Assembly (NCBI GenBank): GCA_964643885.1 | Contig: CAZXUI010000001.1 | Span: 124,001-188,000, forward strand | Direction of reading: 5' to 3' | DNA from: CAADGL01 sp964643885 | GTDB lineage: Bacteria > Planctomycetota > Phycisphaerae > UBA1845 > Fen-1342 | DNA: 64,000 nucleotides | Shown here: positions 34,911-44,277 of the stretch, one piece after another | Position numbering within the stretch: position 1 is the stretch's first letter | How the letters are laid out: every line of letters begins with the position of its first letter | Notes under the pieces: generated by a model | Databases searched by the model: none | The model's input: only the letters and a program-made list of their open reading frames with translations | Told to the model about the DNA's origin: nothing | Made by a program: the position numbers and the translations under genes

Positions 34911-35729
34911 ATGAAGAGCATTCTGTTTGCAGGTGCGCTCGTGTTGAGCGCCGGCGCGGCGTTCGCGCAGGTCGGCTACGTCGATTTCGACGGCACCGAG
35001 ACCGGTCTGACCGGCTACACGAACTCTGTCTACACGTATGCCGGTCCGGGCTTCGGCACCGACGCGGCCGCCGTTTCGACCTTCGGCAGCACGAGCTGGG
35101 CGGCGGGCGATTCATTCTGGCCGATGACGCGCGCGGCCGTCGGCCCGAACGCGGTCGGCATGCCTTTCTCGATCTCGGATGACTCGGTGGCTGCGGCGGC
35201 CGGCAACACCGTATTCGCGAACGACGTGCTCGGCTTCGCCGGCATGGCGACGACGAGCGGCTTTTTCGGCGTGACGGATACCGTCAACAGCTTCGGCAGC
35301 ACCTTCACGGCCGACTTCGTCTTCGATATCAGCGGCGCGAGCAACCTGTCGGCCAGCATCGATTTCGCGGCGATGGGCGACTTCGAAACGGCCGATGTCT
35401 TCGACTTCGAGTACAGCATCGACGGCGGCGCATTCCAGCCGCTGTTCACGTCGAGTGTCGACGATGCGGGTACGCAGAGCTACCTGATGGACAGCGGCAC
35501 GCCGGTCGATCTGCCGGACCCGGTGCTGATCAACGGCATTCTGCTCAACGATGTCTGGCAGACTCTGTCGGCGCCTATCTCGGGCACGGGCACGTCGCTG
35601 ACGCTGCGCTTCTCGGGCACGACCGACGGCTCTGAGGGATTCGGTTTCGACAACATCGTCATTACGCCGGAGCCGAGCTCGCTGCTCTTGCTGGTGCTGG
35701 GCGGTCTGGGCGTCGCGCGGCGGCGGTAA
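34911..35729 (+). CDS. PEP-CTERM-anchored secreted protein
   Basis: 272-aa exported protein. Signal peptide MKSILFAGALVLSAGAAFAQ; a beta-rich body with many Ser/Thr/Gly/Asp, of a kind common among PEP-CTERM proteins (LTLRFSGTTDGSEGFGFDNI near 240). C terminus ITPEPSSLLLLVLGGLGVAR followed by RR, a clear PEP-CTERM sorting signal: PEP, hydrophobic helix, Arg cluster. It is presumably processed by exosortase and displayed on the surface. No enzymatic motif is visible. The start is the ATG at 34911 after AGGAGGAGG; the longer frame upstream runs through a hairpin and is non-coding. Confidence 0.88.
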   Translation: MKSILFAGALVLSAGAAFAQVGYVDFDGTETGLTGYTNSVYTYAGPGFGTDAAAVSTFGSTSWAAGDSFWPMTRAAVGPNAVGMPFSISDDSVAAAAGNTVFANDVLGFAGMATTSGFFGVTDTVNSFGSTFTADFVFDISGASNLSASIDFAAMGDFETADVFDFEYSIDGGAFQPLFTSSVDDAGTQSYLMDSGTPVDLPDPVLINGILLNDVWQTLSAPISGTGTSLTLRFSGTTDGSEGFGFDNIVITPEPSSLLLLVLGGLGVARRR

Positions 35730-36358
35730 GGTAGCAAGGGGGCAGGCGAGTCGCCCCGCGCTCTGCCCCGAGGTGCCCGTGGCCGGGTTCCACCGCTCGC
35801 AGAGCAGTGGCACCCGCGAGTGCCCTGAGCAGTGCCGCGCACGCGTCGGAGCCCGCTGCGCCAAGCGGCGGGTCCGTGGGCGATCGATTGACCCCGTGCT
35901 TGGCGCACGGGGTTCTGAGGGCGGGCGAGACGCGGTTGGTCTTCGATGGATTGCGGGACGGATCGCTCGCTCCGGGCGGTCCGTCCCGCGGTCGTTTGTC
36001 GCCGGCGAGGGCCGGTAATCCGCGCGGAGCCGCAGAATCGAGCCGTCCGCGCCGGGGGCGGCGAGAAACCGTTGCTCAGCGGCGCCGATTCGACTAGGCT
36101 GAGTTCGGTCGGCTCGTGTGCTCGGCCGCGCCGGGAGTGGGGCACGCAGCAAGGCATCTCATCTGCTGCGCCGCCGGCGGCCCGCCGGGCGATGCGCGCC
36201 GCAGGTAACCCAAGGTGAATCAGGCAGGTTGGGCGGGGTCGCACAGCCCGCGAACCGGGATCGGTTCGTCCGGCCGTCCGCGGCCACGCCGGCCGGCAAG
36301 GCAGCGCGGCCCACGTGTCGTGCTCATCCGGCGTCGTCCGAAGTCAGGAGTCATCCGA
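35730..36358. other. Hairpin-rich gap without a gene
   Basis: 629 bases with no plausible gene; open frames on both strands are Arg/Ala/Pro-rich noise. It holds several strong hairpins: CCACCGCTC/GAGCAGTGG (35790-35810, related to one at 60164), a perfect 9-bp stem ACCCCGTGC/GCACGGGGT with loop TTGGC (35891-35913), and 10-bp arms GCGGGACGGA/TCCGTCCCGC (35953-35962 and 35980-35989). It looks like repeat accumulation rather than one regulatory leader. Confidence 0.6.
35790..35810. repeat. Short hairpin repeat, family 2, copy 1
   Basis: CCACCGCTC-GCA-GAGCAGTGG, preceded by GTGGCCGGGTT and followed by CACCCGCGAGTGC. The same arrangement occurs at 60151-60195, where the stem CACTGCTC/GAGCAGTG is perfect. 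Confidence 0.6.
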
Positions 36359-39265
36359 ATGTCTCATCCCTCCTCCGCGATCCGCGGCGCGCGGATTGCC
36401 TCTGCGTTGTTGCTGCTTACAGCCGGATTCGTGCTCTCCGCGGCCGGCCAGGACGCTGCACAGCGGCCGGTGATCACCGACCACGCGGCCGTCGCAGACT
36501 TCGCCCAGCGGCGCGGGCTGCCGCTGCGCGACGAGCGCGGCCTGCGCGTGATCGGCTTGCAGCGAGTCCAGCGCGGCCTGCCGCTCTACTACACGACGCA
36601 CAACCGCAACGCGGCTGACAGCGTCAGCACCGACGAGGTCTGGGCCGGCGGCAGCGCGGGTCTGTCGCTCGACGGATCGGGCGTGCGGCTGGGCATCTGG
36701 GACGGCGGCGGCGTGCGGCTCAGCCACGTCGAGTTTCAGGGGCGCGCGGCGCACGGTGATAGTCCGTTCGGCATCGGTTCGCATGCGACGCACGTGGCCG
36801 GCACGATGATCGCCAGCGGCGCCTGGCCGGGAAACCCGGACTACCCGGCCGGCCACTCCAAGGGCATGTCCCCCGCGGCGACGCTGACGAGCTACGACTG
36901 GGACGCGGACGAGACGGAGATGGCCGTCGCGGCCGCGGGCGGCCTGCTCGCCTCGAATCATTCCTACGGCTACATCACCGGCTGGTATTACGGCAACTTC
37001 GGCCCCGGCGAGGACTGGTACTGGTTCGGCGACGTCGACGTCAGCGAATTCGAGGACTTCTACTTCGGCTTCTACAGCTTCCAGGCCGTCGCCTGGGACA
37101 CGATCGCGGCGTCGAACCCGTACTACCTGCCGGTCAAGAGCGCCGGCAACGACCGCAACGAAGGTCCGTCACCCGGTGCGCCGCACTGGTTCTGGGACCC
37201 GGACATCGGCGACTGGGCCCGCAGCAGCGCCGCCCGCAGCCGCGACGGCAACAATGGCTACGATTCGATCAATCACGGCGGCTTGGGCAAGAACGTCTTC
37301 ACGATCGGCGCCGTCAGTGATGTGATCGGCGGCTACAGCGGCCCGGGCAGCGTCAGCATGAGCAGCTTCTCCTGCTGGGGGCCGGCGGATGACGGCCGCA
37401 TCAAGCCCGACATCGTCGCCAATGGCGTCGTGCTGCTCAGCCCGATCGCGAACTCGGACCAGTCCTGGGGACTCTCCTCGGGCACGTCGATGTCGGCGCC
37501 GAATGTGACCGGCTCGCTGGGCGTGCTGGTACAACACTGGCGGCAGACGCACCCGGGGCAGGGCGACATGCGGGCGTCGACGCTGAAGGGTCTCGTGATT
37601 CACACGGCCGACGAGTGCGGCAACGACCCGGGGCCGGATTACCGCTTCGGCTGGGGGCTGATGAACACGCAGAAGGCGGCCGAGCTGATCAGCAGGACGG
37701 CGACCGTGCCGCTGGCGATCGCGGAGCACGAGCTGCGGCAGGGACAGGTGATCGAGTTCTTCGTCCGCCGCGACCCGAACGCGCCCGAGCTGCATGCGAC
37801 GATCTCGTGGACCGATCCGGCCGCCGAGGAGCCGCCCTATGCGCTCGATCCGCCCACGAAGATGCTGATCAACGATCTCGACGTGCGCGTGCAGGAGTAT
37901 CCCGGCGGGGTGACGCTCGAGCCGTGGCGTCTGAACCGCGACGACCCGACGGCGGCGGCGACGCGCGGCGACAACGACGTGGACAACGTCGAGCAGGTGG
38001 TCGTCTCGGCGCCAGCCGTCGACAAGTACCGGGTGCGCGTCTCGCACAAGGGCCAGCTCAGGGGCGGGGCACAGGTCGTCTCGCTGATGATCAGCCGCGC
38101 GGAGCAGATCGAGCTGTTTGCCGATTGCGACGGCAACGGCCTGCACGACGGCGACGAGATCGCGGAGGGGACGGCCGAGGACTGCAATCTCAACGGCCGG
38201 CCGGATGCCTGCGACATGGCTTCGGGCGAGGATGAGGACTGCAACGGCAACGGGATTCCCGACTCGTGCGACCTGGCCGGCGGGCTGGAGGACGATTGCG
38301 ACGGCAACGGCGTGGCGGACTCGTGCGACATTCTGCACGGCGGGGCGGACTGCGACGCGGACGGCGTGCTGGATGGCTGCCAGCCGGATGCGGACGGCGA
38401 CGGCGTGCCGGATGCGTGCGACAACTGCCTGAACACGGTGAACTCGGCCCAGAGCGACCTCGACAGCGACGGGGTCGGCGACGCGTGCGACAACTGTCCG
38501 GAGTCGGCGAACGCTCTTCAGGCGGACCGCGACGCCGACGGCCTCGGTGACGATTGCGATCCGTGCCCCGATCTGGCCGGCACGGACCTGTTCGACTCGG
38601 ACCTGGACGAAGTGCCCAATGCGTGCGACAACTGCCCGCAGGTCGCAAACCCGTCGCAGCTCGACAGCGACGGCGACGGATTCGGTGATGCGTGCGACAA
38701 CGCGCCGCACGTCCGGAATCCCGACCAGGCCGACCGCGACGGCGACGGCGTCGGGGACGTGATCGACAACTGCATCGACTTCCCGAATTGGGACCAGGCG
38801 GACGAGGACGGCGACGGAATCGGCAACGTCTGCGACAATTGCCTGAGCCACGCGAATGTCAGTCAGGTCGACAGCGACGGCGACGGGGCGGGCGACGCCT
38901 GCGACAACTGCCCGGAGCCGAACCCGTACCAGGACGACGAGGACGAGGATGGGGTTGGCGACGCGTGCGACAACTGCCCCGATGTGGCCAACGCGGATCA
39001 GGCGGACCGCGACGGAGACGGAATCGGCGATGCCTGCGATCTGGTCGACGACACGCCGCCGCCGGCCGACGAGCCGCCGGCGCCGCAGCCGGCGGACGAA
39101 GGCACGCCGGGCGACGGCACGACGGAAGACGGCGGGGATGTGGCGCAGGAGCAGCCGGAGGAGACGGTCACACCCGTGGGGATGTGCGGCTTCGGCGTGG
39201 CGGGGATGATGCAGTGGTCATTGCTGGCCCTCTGCGCGCTCAAGACTCGCAGGCGCTGGCGATAG
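36359..39265 (+). CDS. Secreted subtilisin-like protease with thrombospondin type-3 repeats and C-terminal anchor
   Basis: 968-aa exported S8 protease. A signal peptide (IASALLLLTAGFVLSAAG) precedes the catalytic domain: Asp in LGIWDGGGVRLSHVEF near 115, His in GSHATHVAGTM near 145, Ser in SSGTSMSAPNVTG near 377. A beta-sandwich region follows (about 455-585). Then come about 300 residues of calcium-binding TSP3-type repeats (about 587-894, DADGDGVPDACDNC and relatives). An acidic Pro/Glu-rich linker leads to a tail with a Cys (GMCGFGVAG), a hydrophobic helix and KTRRRWR: a sorting-signal layout different from PEP-CTERM. CAGGAG sits eight bases before the ATG. Probably a surface-anchored, calcium-stabilised protease. 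Confidence 0.9.
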   Translation: MSHPSSAIRGARIASALLLLTAGFVLSAAGQDAAQRPVITDHAAVADFAQRRGLPLRDERGLRVIGLQRVQRGLPLYYTTHNRNAADSVSTDEVWAGGSAGLSLDGSGVRLGIWDGGGVRLSHVEFQGRAAHGDSPFGIGSHATHVAGTMIASGAWPGNPDYPAGHSKGMSPAATLTSYDWDADETEMAVAAAGGLLASNHSYGYITGWYYGNFGPGEDWYWFGDVDVSEFEDFYFGFYSFQAVAWDTIAASNPYYLPVKSAGNDRNEGPSPGAPHWFWDPDIGDWARSSAARSRDGNNGYDSINHGGLGKNVFTIGAVSDVIGGYSGPGSVSMSSFSCWGPADDGRIKPDIVANGVVLLSPIANSDQSWGLSSGTSMSAPNVTGSLGVLVQHWRQTHPGQGDMRASTLKGLVIHTADECGNDPGPDYRFGWGLMNTQKAAELISRTATVPLAIAEHELRQGQVIEFFVRRDPNAPELHATISWTDPAAEEPPYALDPPTKMLINDLDVRVQEYPGGVTLEPWRLNRDDPTAAATRGDNDVDNVEQVVVSAPAVDKYRVRVSHKGQLRGGAQVVSLMISRAEQIELFADCDGNGLHDGDEIAEGTAEDCNLNGRPDACDMASGEDEDCNGNGIPDSCDLAGGLEDDCDGNGVADSCDILHGGADCDADGVLDGCQPDADGDGVPDACDNCLNTVNSAQSDLDSDGVGDACDNCPESANALQADRDADGLGDDCDPCPDLAGTDLFDSDLDEVPNACDNCPQVANPSQLDSDGDGFGDACDNAPHVRNPDQADRDGDGVGDVIDNCIDFPNWDQADEDGDGIGNVCDNCLSHANVSQVDSDGDGAGDACDNCPEPNPYQDDEDEDGVGDACDNCPDVANADQADRDGDGIGDACDLVDDTPPPADEPPAPQPADEGTPGDGTTEDGGDVAQEQPEETVTPVGMCGFGVAGMMQWSLLALCALKTRRRWR

Positions 39266-39307
39266 TCGTCTGCATCGCCGCGAATACTGCTGCGGCTCGG
39301 CGGCGGC

Positions 39308-39616
39308 TTAGTCCTGCTGTTGCTCAGAGCGGGTTGATGACACCGGCTCGCGCTGACGTTCGTCGGCCGACTCGGTCGAGCGCGGGGCGGACTCGGCCGG
39401 CGGGCGCAGCTTCTGCCGCGGCGAGTCCTTGCGATCCTCCGCCTCCTCGTCCGTGTCGATCTCGTCCTGCACCTCGCGCAGTCCCTTCTTGAACTCATTG
39501 AAGGCCCGGCCGATCGAGCGGGCCACTTCCGGGAGGCGATTTCCAAACAGCAGGAGCGCGACGAGGCCGATCACCAAAAGGTGCGTGGGGCTGCTCAGGT
39601 TGATGAAGCCCAGCAT
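39308..39616 (-). CDS. tatA: Sec-independent translocase subunit TatA
   Basis: 102-aa TatA/TatB-type protein of the twin-arginine translocase, which exports folded proteins. One N-terminal membrane helix (HLLVIGLVALLLFGNRLPE, about 12-30) has the conserved FGNRLPE hinge, followed by an amphipathic helix (ARSIGRAFNEFKKGLREV) and a charged, disordered tail. The F-G-x-x-x-L-P motif and FKKG favour TatA over TatB. No tatC is nearby. It is convergent with the TSP3 subtilase gene. Confidence 0.92.
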   Translation of the reverse strand: MLGFINLSSPTHLLVIGLVALLLFGNRLPEVARSIGRAFNEFKKGLREVQDEIDTDEEAEDRKDSPRQKLRPPAESAPRSTESADERQREPVSSTRSEQQQD

Positions 39617-39850
39617 GCGTTATCCTCGGCCGGCGGTAGGCTGCAAACTGGCGACCCACATCAGCGGGCTGAACGACGCCGCCGCCAACGAATTGCCAGG
39701 CGCCGCCGATACGGGTGAGGGTTCGGCACTCCCCGCGACCACTCCCGGCCCCCGCGGACGAGCGCAATTCCTCTCAATGCCTGATTTTACACGCGCTGCC
39801 CCGCATGTCAAAGAGAGCCGGCCGGCGGCCCGAGGGCGCGAAGCGGCCGG

Positions 39851-41347
39851 TCAGCGCTCGATCGCCGGCCGGGATCGGCGGCGGGACGCGAAACGGCGCA
39901 GCAGCGGGCGGGCCTCGCGGCGGAGGAATTCGCGCGTCTGCTGCGGGGCGAGGCCGACGAACTTTTTCGGGCTCAGCAGGCGGTCCCAGCGGACCGCCGC
40001 GAAGGCCGGATCGCCGCGGAGCCGTTCGAGCAGGTCGTTCGGCTCGCCAGCCCCCTTGATTCGAGCGGCCGCGGCGTGGCTGTGCCGGCGGAGGCGCTCG
40101 TGCAGCTCCTGGCGGTCGCCGCCGCGGGCGGCCGCCTGCATCAGGATGTCCTCCGTGGCGATGAAGGGCAGCTCGGCGCGGATGCGGGCGTCGATCACGG
40201 CCGGATGGACGACGAGCCCGTCGAAGACATGGTCGAGCAGCAGGGCGATCGCGTCGGCCGCGAGGAAGGCCTCGGGTATCACGATCCGCTTGTTGCTGGA
40301 GTCATCAAGCGTGCGCTCGAGCATCTGCTCGGCGTGCGTGGCCAGGGGCGAGCCGGCGAGGCTGATCAGGTAGCGGGCCAGGCCGGTGGCGCGCTCGCAC
40401 AGGGCGGGGTTGCGCTTGTAGGGCATGGCGGAGCTGCCGACCTGCGACTTCTCGAAGGGCTCCTCGATCTCGCGCAGCATCGCCAGCAGGCGGATGTCGT
40501 TGCAGATCTTGTGCGCGGAGGCGGCGAAACAGGCCAGGGCGGCGATGATCTCAGCGTCGACGAGGCGCGAATAGGTCTGGCCGCAGACGGGATAGCAGGC
40601 GTCGAAGCCGAGGCTGCGGGCGAAGCGCTGCTCGAGCCGGCGGACCTTCTCGGCGCTGCCGAGAAGTCTCAGGAACGAGGCCTGCGTGCCGGTCGCGCCG
40701 CGAATGCCGCGGCAGCGCAGCTCGCGCCGCAATCGGTCGAGCTGCTGGAGGCAGGCGAGCAGATCGGCCAGCCACAGGCACGCCCGCTTTCCAACGGTCG
40801 TGAGCTGGGCCGGCTGAAGATGCGTGAAGCCCAGCGCCGGCCGATCCGCGTGCTTCTGCGCGAATTCCGCCAGCGACGTGCAGGCCGAGGCCAGCCGGCC
40901 GATGACCAGGTCGAGCGCGTCGCGCATCAGGATCAGGTCGGCGTTATCGACGACGTCCATGCTCGTCGCGCCGAGGTGAATGATGCCGCGGGCGGCCGGC
41001 GCGGCGTCTCCGAAAGCGTGAATGTGCGCCATCACGTCGTGGCGCGTCTGCTTTTCATAGCGTGCGGCCGCGGCGAAATCGATCTGCTCCACGGCCCGCT
41101 TCATGGCGCTGATCTGCCGCGGCGTGATCGGCAGGCCCTCCGCCCGCTGCGCCTCGGCCAGCGCCACCCAGATACGCCGCCAGGTGCTGTGCCGCGTCTG
41201 CGGGCTGAAGATGCGGATCATCTCGGACGAGGCGTAGCGGGCGGCGAGCGGATGCTCGAAGCGGTGCGCGTCGCCCGCGACGGGCGGCTTCGTCCCGCGG
41301 GCTGCCTTGCGTGCGAGCGATGCGCGGCGCTTGGAGGCTCGGGGCAT
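39851..41347 (-). CDS. purB: Adenylosuccinate lyase
   Basis: 498-aa fumarase/aspartase-fold enzyme acting twice in purine synthesis (SAICAR to AICAR, adenylosuccinate to AMP). Seen: HPLAARYASSEM near 31, the HDVMAHIHAF substrate loop near 102, GATSMDVVDNAD near 125, TVGKRACLW near 188, and the signature GSSAMPYKRNPALCER near 303. The first 25 residues are a basic extension (PRASKRRASLARKAARG) not usual in PurB. The start lies 6 bases after the PLP enzyme gene, so the two form an operon without obvious pathway link. Confidence 0.95.
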   Translation of the reverse strand: MPRASKRRASLARKAARGTKPPVAGDAHRFEHPLAARYASSEMIRIFSPQTRHSTWRRIWVALAEAQRAEGLPITPRQISAMKRAVEQIDFAAAARYEKQTRHDVMAHIHAFGDAAPAARGIIHLGATSMDVVDNADLILMRDALDLVIGRLASACTSLAEFAQKHADRPALGFTHLQPAQLTTVGKRACLWLADLLACLQQLDRLRRELRCRGIRGATGTQASFLRLLGSAEKVRRLEQRFARSLGFDACYPVCGQTYSRLVDAEIIAALACFAASAHKICNDIRLLAMLREIEEPFEKSQVGSSAMPYKRNPALCERATGLARYLISLAGSPLATHAEQMLERTLDDSSNKRIVIPEAFLAADAIALLLDHVFDGLVVHPAVIDARIRAELPFIATEDILMQAAARGGDRQELHERLRRHSHAAAARIKGAGEPNDLLERLRGDPAFAAVRWDRLLSPKKFVGLAPQQTREFLRREARPLLRRFASRRRSRPAIER

Positions 41348-41353
41348 GCGGCG

Positions 41354-42538
41354 TCAGTCCTCCAGGGCCTGCACGGCGTCGGCGACGAGGTCGTCGGTCG
41401 ACTCCAGCCCGGCGCTCAGACGGATCATCCATTCCTTGCGATCATCGGCGGCGCTGAAGAATGTCCCGCCGACGCACAGACTCTCGAAGCCGCCCCAGCT
41501 CACGCCGATGCGAAAGAGCCGCATGCGCTTCATGATGCGGTACGTCGCCTCGCGCGACTGCTCGCGCGGCACGAAGCTCAGCAGACCCGAGAAGCCTCGC
41601 ATCTGCTCGCGGGCCAGTGCGTGCTGCGGGTGCGACGCAAGTCCGCAGTGATTGACGCGGGCGACGTTGCGATGCTGCTCGAGCGCCCGCGCGACGGCCA
41701 GGCCGCTGCGCTGATGCTGCTCCATCCGCACGGCCAGCGTCCGCAGCCCGCGGATCATCAGCCACGCCGCAAACGGGTCGAGCGTCGCCCCGCAGTACTC
41801 CACCTCGCGGGCAAGGCGCTTCTGCAAGTCGTCATCGCGCCCCGCAACGACACCGGCCACGACGTCGCTGTGCCCGTTGAGATACTTGGTCGCGCTGTGA
41901 ACGACCAGGTCCATGCCCTGATCGAGCGGCGTCTGGAAATAAGGCGTCGCCCACGAATTGTCGAAGATCGTGCGGATGCCGCGCTCGCGGCACACGGCGG
42001 CAATCGGAGCCAGCGGCACCAGCTCCATGTGGCCGCTGGTCGGGCTTTCAAGGTAAACGAGCTTCGTCTCCGGCCGGACGGCCGCGAGAATCTGCTCCGG
42101 CTCGCGCGAGTTGACGAACGTGGTCTGCACACCGAAGCGCTGCAAGTGAGACAGGTAGGTCTGCGTCGGACCGTAGACGTGTGCGAGGGCGACAACGTGC
42201 GATCCGTTGTGCACGCAGGCGTTGATCGCCGCGCTGACCGCCCCCATGCCCGAGCCGAAGCAGAAAGCCCACCGGCCGCGCTCCAGGTGCGCCAGCTTGG
42301 CTTCCAGGATCGCGGTTGTGGGGTTGCCGCAGCGGGTGTAGTCGTAGTGGGGGCTCTCGGGCGAGCGGCGGCCCTCGAAGGCCTCCGGATCGGGGTAGAT
42401 GAAGGTTGAGGTCTGATAAATCGCCGGGCTGGCCGCCCCGCGCTGCCGGCTGGGGTCCTCGGCGTAGTGGCAGCAGATGGTTTCAAAGCCCGCGTTCGGG
42501 ACGGGCTCGCGGGCGGGCTGCTCGGGTTTGAGAATCAT
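41354..42538 (-). CDS. Cys/Met-metabolism PLP enzyme (second paralogue)
   Basis: 394-aa fold-type I PLP enzyme of the cystathionine gamma-synthase/lyase family. Seen: FETICCHYAEDPSRQRGA and SPAIYQTSTFIY near 37, YDYTRCGNPTT near 65, CFGSGMGAVSAAI near 92, IFDNSWATPYFQTP near 190, and the PLP lysine in HSATKYLNGHSDV near 214. SWATPYFQ replaces the usual NTFASP and is more like beta-lyase members, but substrate remains uncertain. Translationally close to purB downstream. It is only distantly similar to the paralogue at 13429. Confidence 0.88.
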   Translation of the reverse strand: MILKPEQPAREPVPNAGFETICCHYAEDPSRQRGAASPAIYQTSTFIYPDPEAFEGRRSPESPHYDYTRCGNPTTAILEAKLAHLERGRWAFCFGSGMGAVSAAINACVHNGSHVVALAHVYGPTQTYLSHLQRFGVQTTFVNSREPEQILAAVRPETKLVYLESPTSGHMELVPLAPIAAVCRERGIRTIFDNSWATPYFQTPLDQGMDLVVHSATKYLNGHSDVVAGVVAGRDDDLQKRLAREVEYCGATLDPFAAWLMIRGLRTLAVRMEQHQRSGLAVARALEQHRNVARVNHCGLASHPQHALAREQMRGFSGLLSFVPREQSREATYRIMKRMRLFRIGVSWGGFESLCVGGTFFSAADDRKEWMIRLSAGLESTDDLVADAVQALED

Positions 42539-42800
42539 GCGGGCAGTTTCGCCGTTTCCGGCCGGGAATCAAGGCGGAGGGGCTCGGAGGTGGCCGGGGC
42601 GAGTTGAACTGGGAGGAACCGGGCGGCAGACTGCGTGTCTGAAAGAAGGGGCTCGGCGTCGGTGCGAGATGGGAATCCCGCACCAGCGGCAGAGGGGCGG
42701 CAAAGAGAGTCTTTGCCGTACCACGTTCACGGGGCGTCGTGCTGCGTGTGGACGTCGTGACGTCGTTCGGCGAGGGTGACAGTCGGCAGGGAGGTGTGAC

Positions 42801-44222
42801 GTGTTGGATCGGTTATCCCGCAGGATGAGGGCTGGGCTGCCGGCCGGCGCGCTCGCGGCGGCGCTGTGCGCGCCGGCGGTCGCCATGTGGATGAAGCCGG
42901 TGGATGCGCCCGTGGCGCGGCTGGAGACGAATGTCGCCGCGTACCTCGAGGCGAATCCGAATGACCCGCAGGCATACTTCGTGCTGGGGCGTATTCATAG
43001 TCTCGCGTACACGCTCGAGTCGGAGAGCATCGGCACATTCGGGCGGACAATCGGCGGCGAGAAACTGCCGCGCGTCGCGCCGGACTGGTTGCAAGACCGG
43101 CGTCAACAGGCCGAAGAGAACGCCCCGCCCTCCACGCCCGAGACGCGGCGGCGGCACCTGGAGCTGGCGGTGCAGAACTTCTCGCGGGCGATCGAGCGGA
43201 GGTCCGACGACGCGAGATTCGTGCTCGGTCTGGCCTACGTGTTGGAGCACGGGACCAGGATCGCACCGGAGCTGGAGCTCGTGCCGCGGCTGCCGTGGGA
43301 GAAGGCGCCGGCGGGCGGCGAAACACGCGAGTGGAGCGCGTGGATCGACCGGCTCGTCGACGAAGACAAGGACCAGCGCGAGGCGGCGGAGCTGCATCTG
43401 AAAGCCCACCTTCGCCAGGCGATCGAGGCGATCGTCAAGCAGCGCGATGTCGAGCGCGAGCCGCTGCGCGAGCGCGTGCACGCGTTGATTCGTGCCTATT
43501 GGCGGCAGGCGGCGATCGACGCCTACTGGCGGGCCTACGAGCTGAGCCTCAGGGACGATCTCTCGGCCGAGCGGCAGCCGCTCGAGGGCGTCCGCGGCCT
43601 GGTCGCGTACGAAGCGGGTACTTCCTATCTGCGGCTGATTCGCGAAAAGGGCGAGGCCGAAGCGCTGCGCGAGCGGGTCGAGGAAGTCGAAAAGAACCTG
43701 CTCCGGCTGGAACGCAAGCCCAAGGGCGGGGTGACCCCGATCGTGCTCACCTTCGAGCCGCACGAGTCGCTGGCCGACCTGCTCGCGCCGGCCGCCACCG
43801 TCTGCTTCGATCTTGACGGCGACGGAGAGGCCGAGCCGCGGAGCTGGCTGCGGCCGACGACGGCGCTGCTGGTGTGGGACCCGGCCGGCGCGGGCCAGAT
43901 CACTTCCGGCCGGCAGCTCTTCGGCTCGGTGACGTGGTGGATGTTCTTCGAGGACGGCTACCGGGCGCTCGATGCGCTTGACGACGACCGCGACGGCTGG
44001 CTTCGCGGCGACGAGCTGAGCGGCCTGGCGCTCTGGTTCGACTTCGACAGCGACGGCATCTCGGCCGCGGGCGAAGTGATTCCGGTCGAGGCGGCCGGGG
44101 TGACGGGGCTGGCGACGTCCGCGACCGGCCGCGACGGAGCGAGCCCGATGAACGCGGCCGGTGCGACATTGCTCGGCGGGCGCAGCGTGCCGACGTACGA
44201 CTGGATCGAGCCGGGCCGGTGA
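42801..44222 (+). CDS. Secreted TPR-like protein with EF-hand-like loops
   Basis: 473-aa protein of unknown function. An N-terminal signal-like segment (MRAGLPAGALAAALCAPAVA) is followed by helical, TPR-like sequence (about 45-300): LEANPNDPQAYFVLGRIHSL, LELAVQNFSRAIERRSDDAR, and a charged helix ALRERVEEVEKNLLRLE. The C-terminal part has aspartate-rich loops: FDLDGDGEAEPRSW, DDDRDGWLRGDEL and DFDSDGISAAGEV. The last two look like paired EF hands. The start is GTG at 42801 with GGGAGGTG five bases upstream; an ATG at 42825 is possible. Possibly a calcium-binding periplasmic scaffold. Confidence 0.7.
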   Translation: MLDRLSRRMRAGLPAGALAAALCAPAVAMWMKPVDAPVARLETNVAAYLEANPNDPQAYFVLGRIHSLAYTLESESIGTFGRTIGGEKLPRVAPDWLQDRRQQAEENAPPSTPETRRRHLELAVQNFSRAIERRSDDARFVLGLAYVLEHGTRIAPELELVPRLPWEKAPAGGETREWSAWIDRLVDEDKDQREAAELHLKAHLRQAIEAIVKQRDVEREPLRERVHALIRAYWRQAAIDAYWRAYELSLRDDLSAERQPLEGVRGLVAYEAGTSYLRLIREKGEAEALRERVEEVEKNLLRLERKPKGGVTPIVLTFEPHESLADLLAPAATVCFDLDGDGEAEPRSWLRPTTALLVWDPAGAGQITSGRQLFGSVTWWMFFEDGYRALDALDDDRDGWLRGDELSGLALWFDFDSDGISAAGEVIPVEAAGVTGLATSATGRDGASPMNAAGATLLGGRSVPTYDWIEPGR

Positions 44223-44277
44223 ACCGCCCGGCGCGGCCGTCGGCGCGCGGGGCCGCCGGGCGAGTCGAATCGCGCGG

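Noticed and set aside
35112..36152. 346-codon minus-strand frame under the PEP-CTERM gene and following gap
   Set aside because: Extremely Arg-rich with no ribosome site; antisense shadow plus hairpin repeats.
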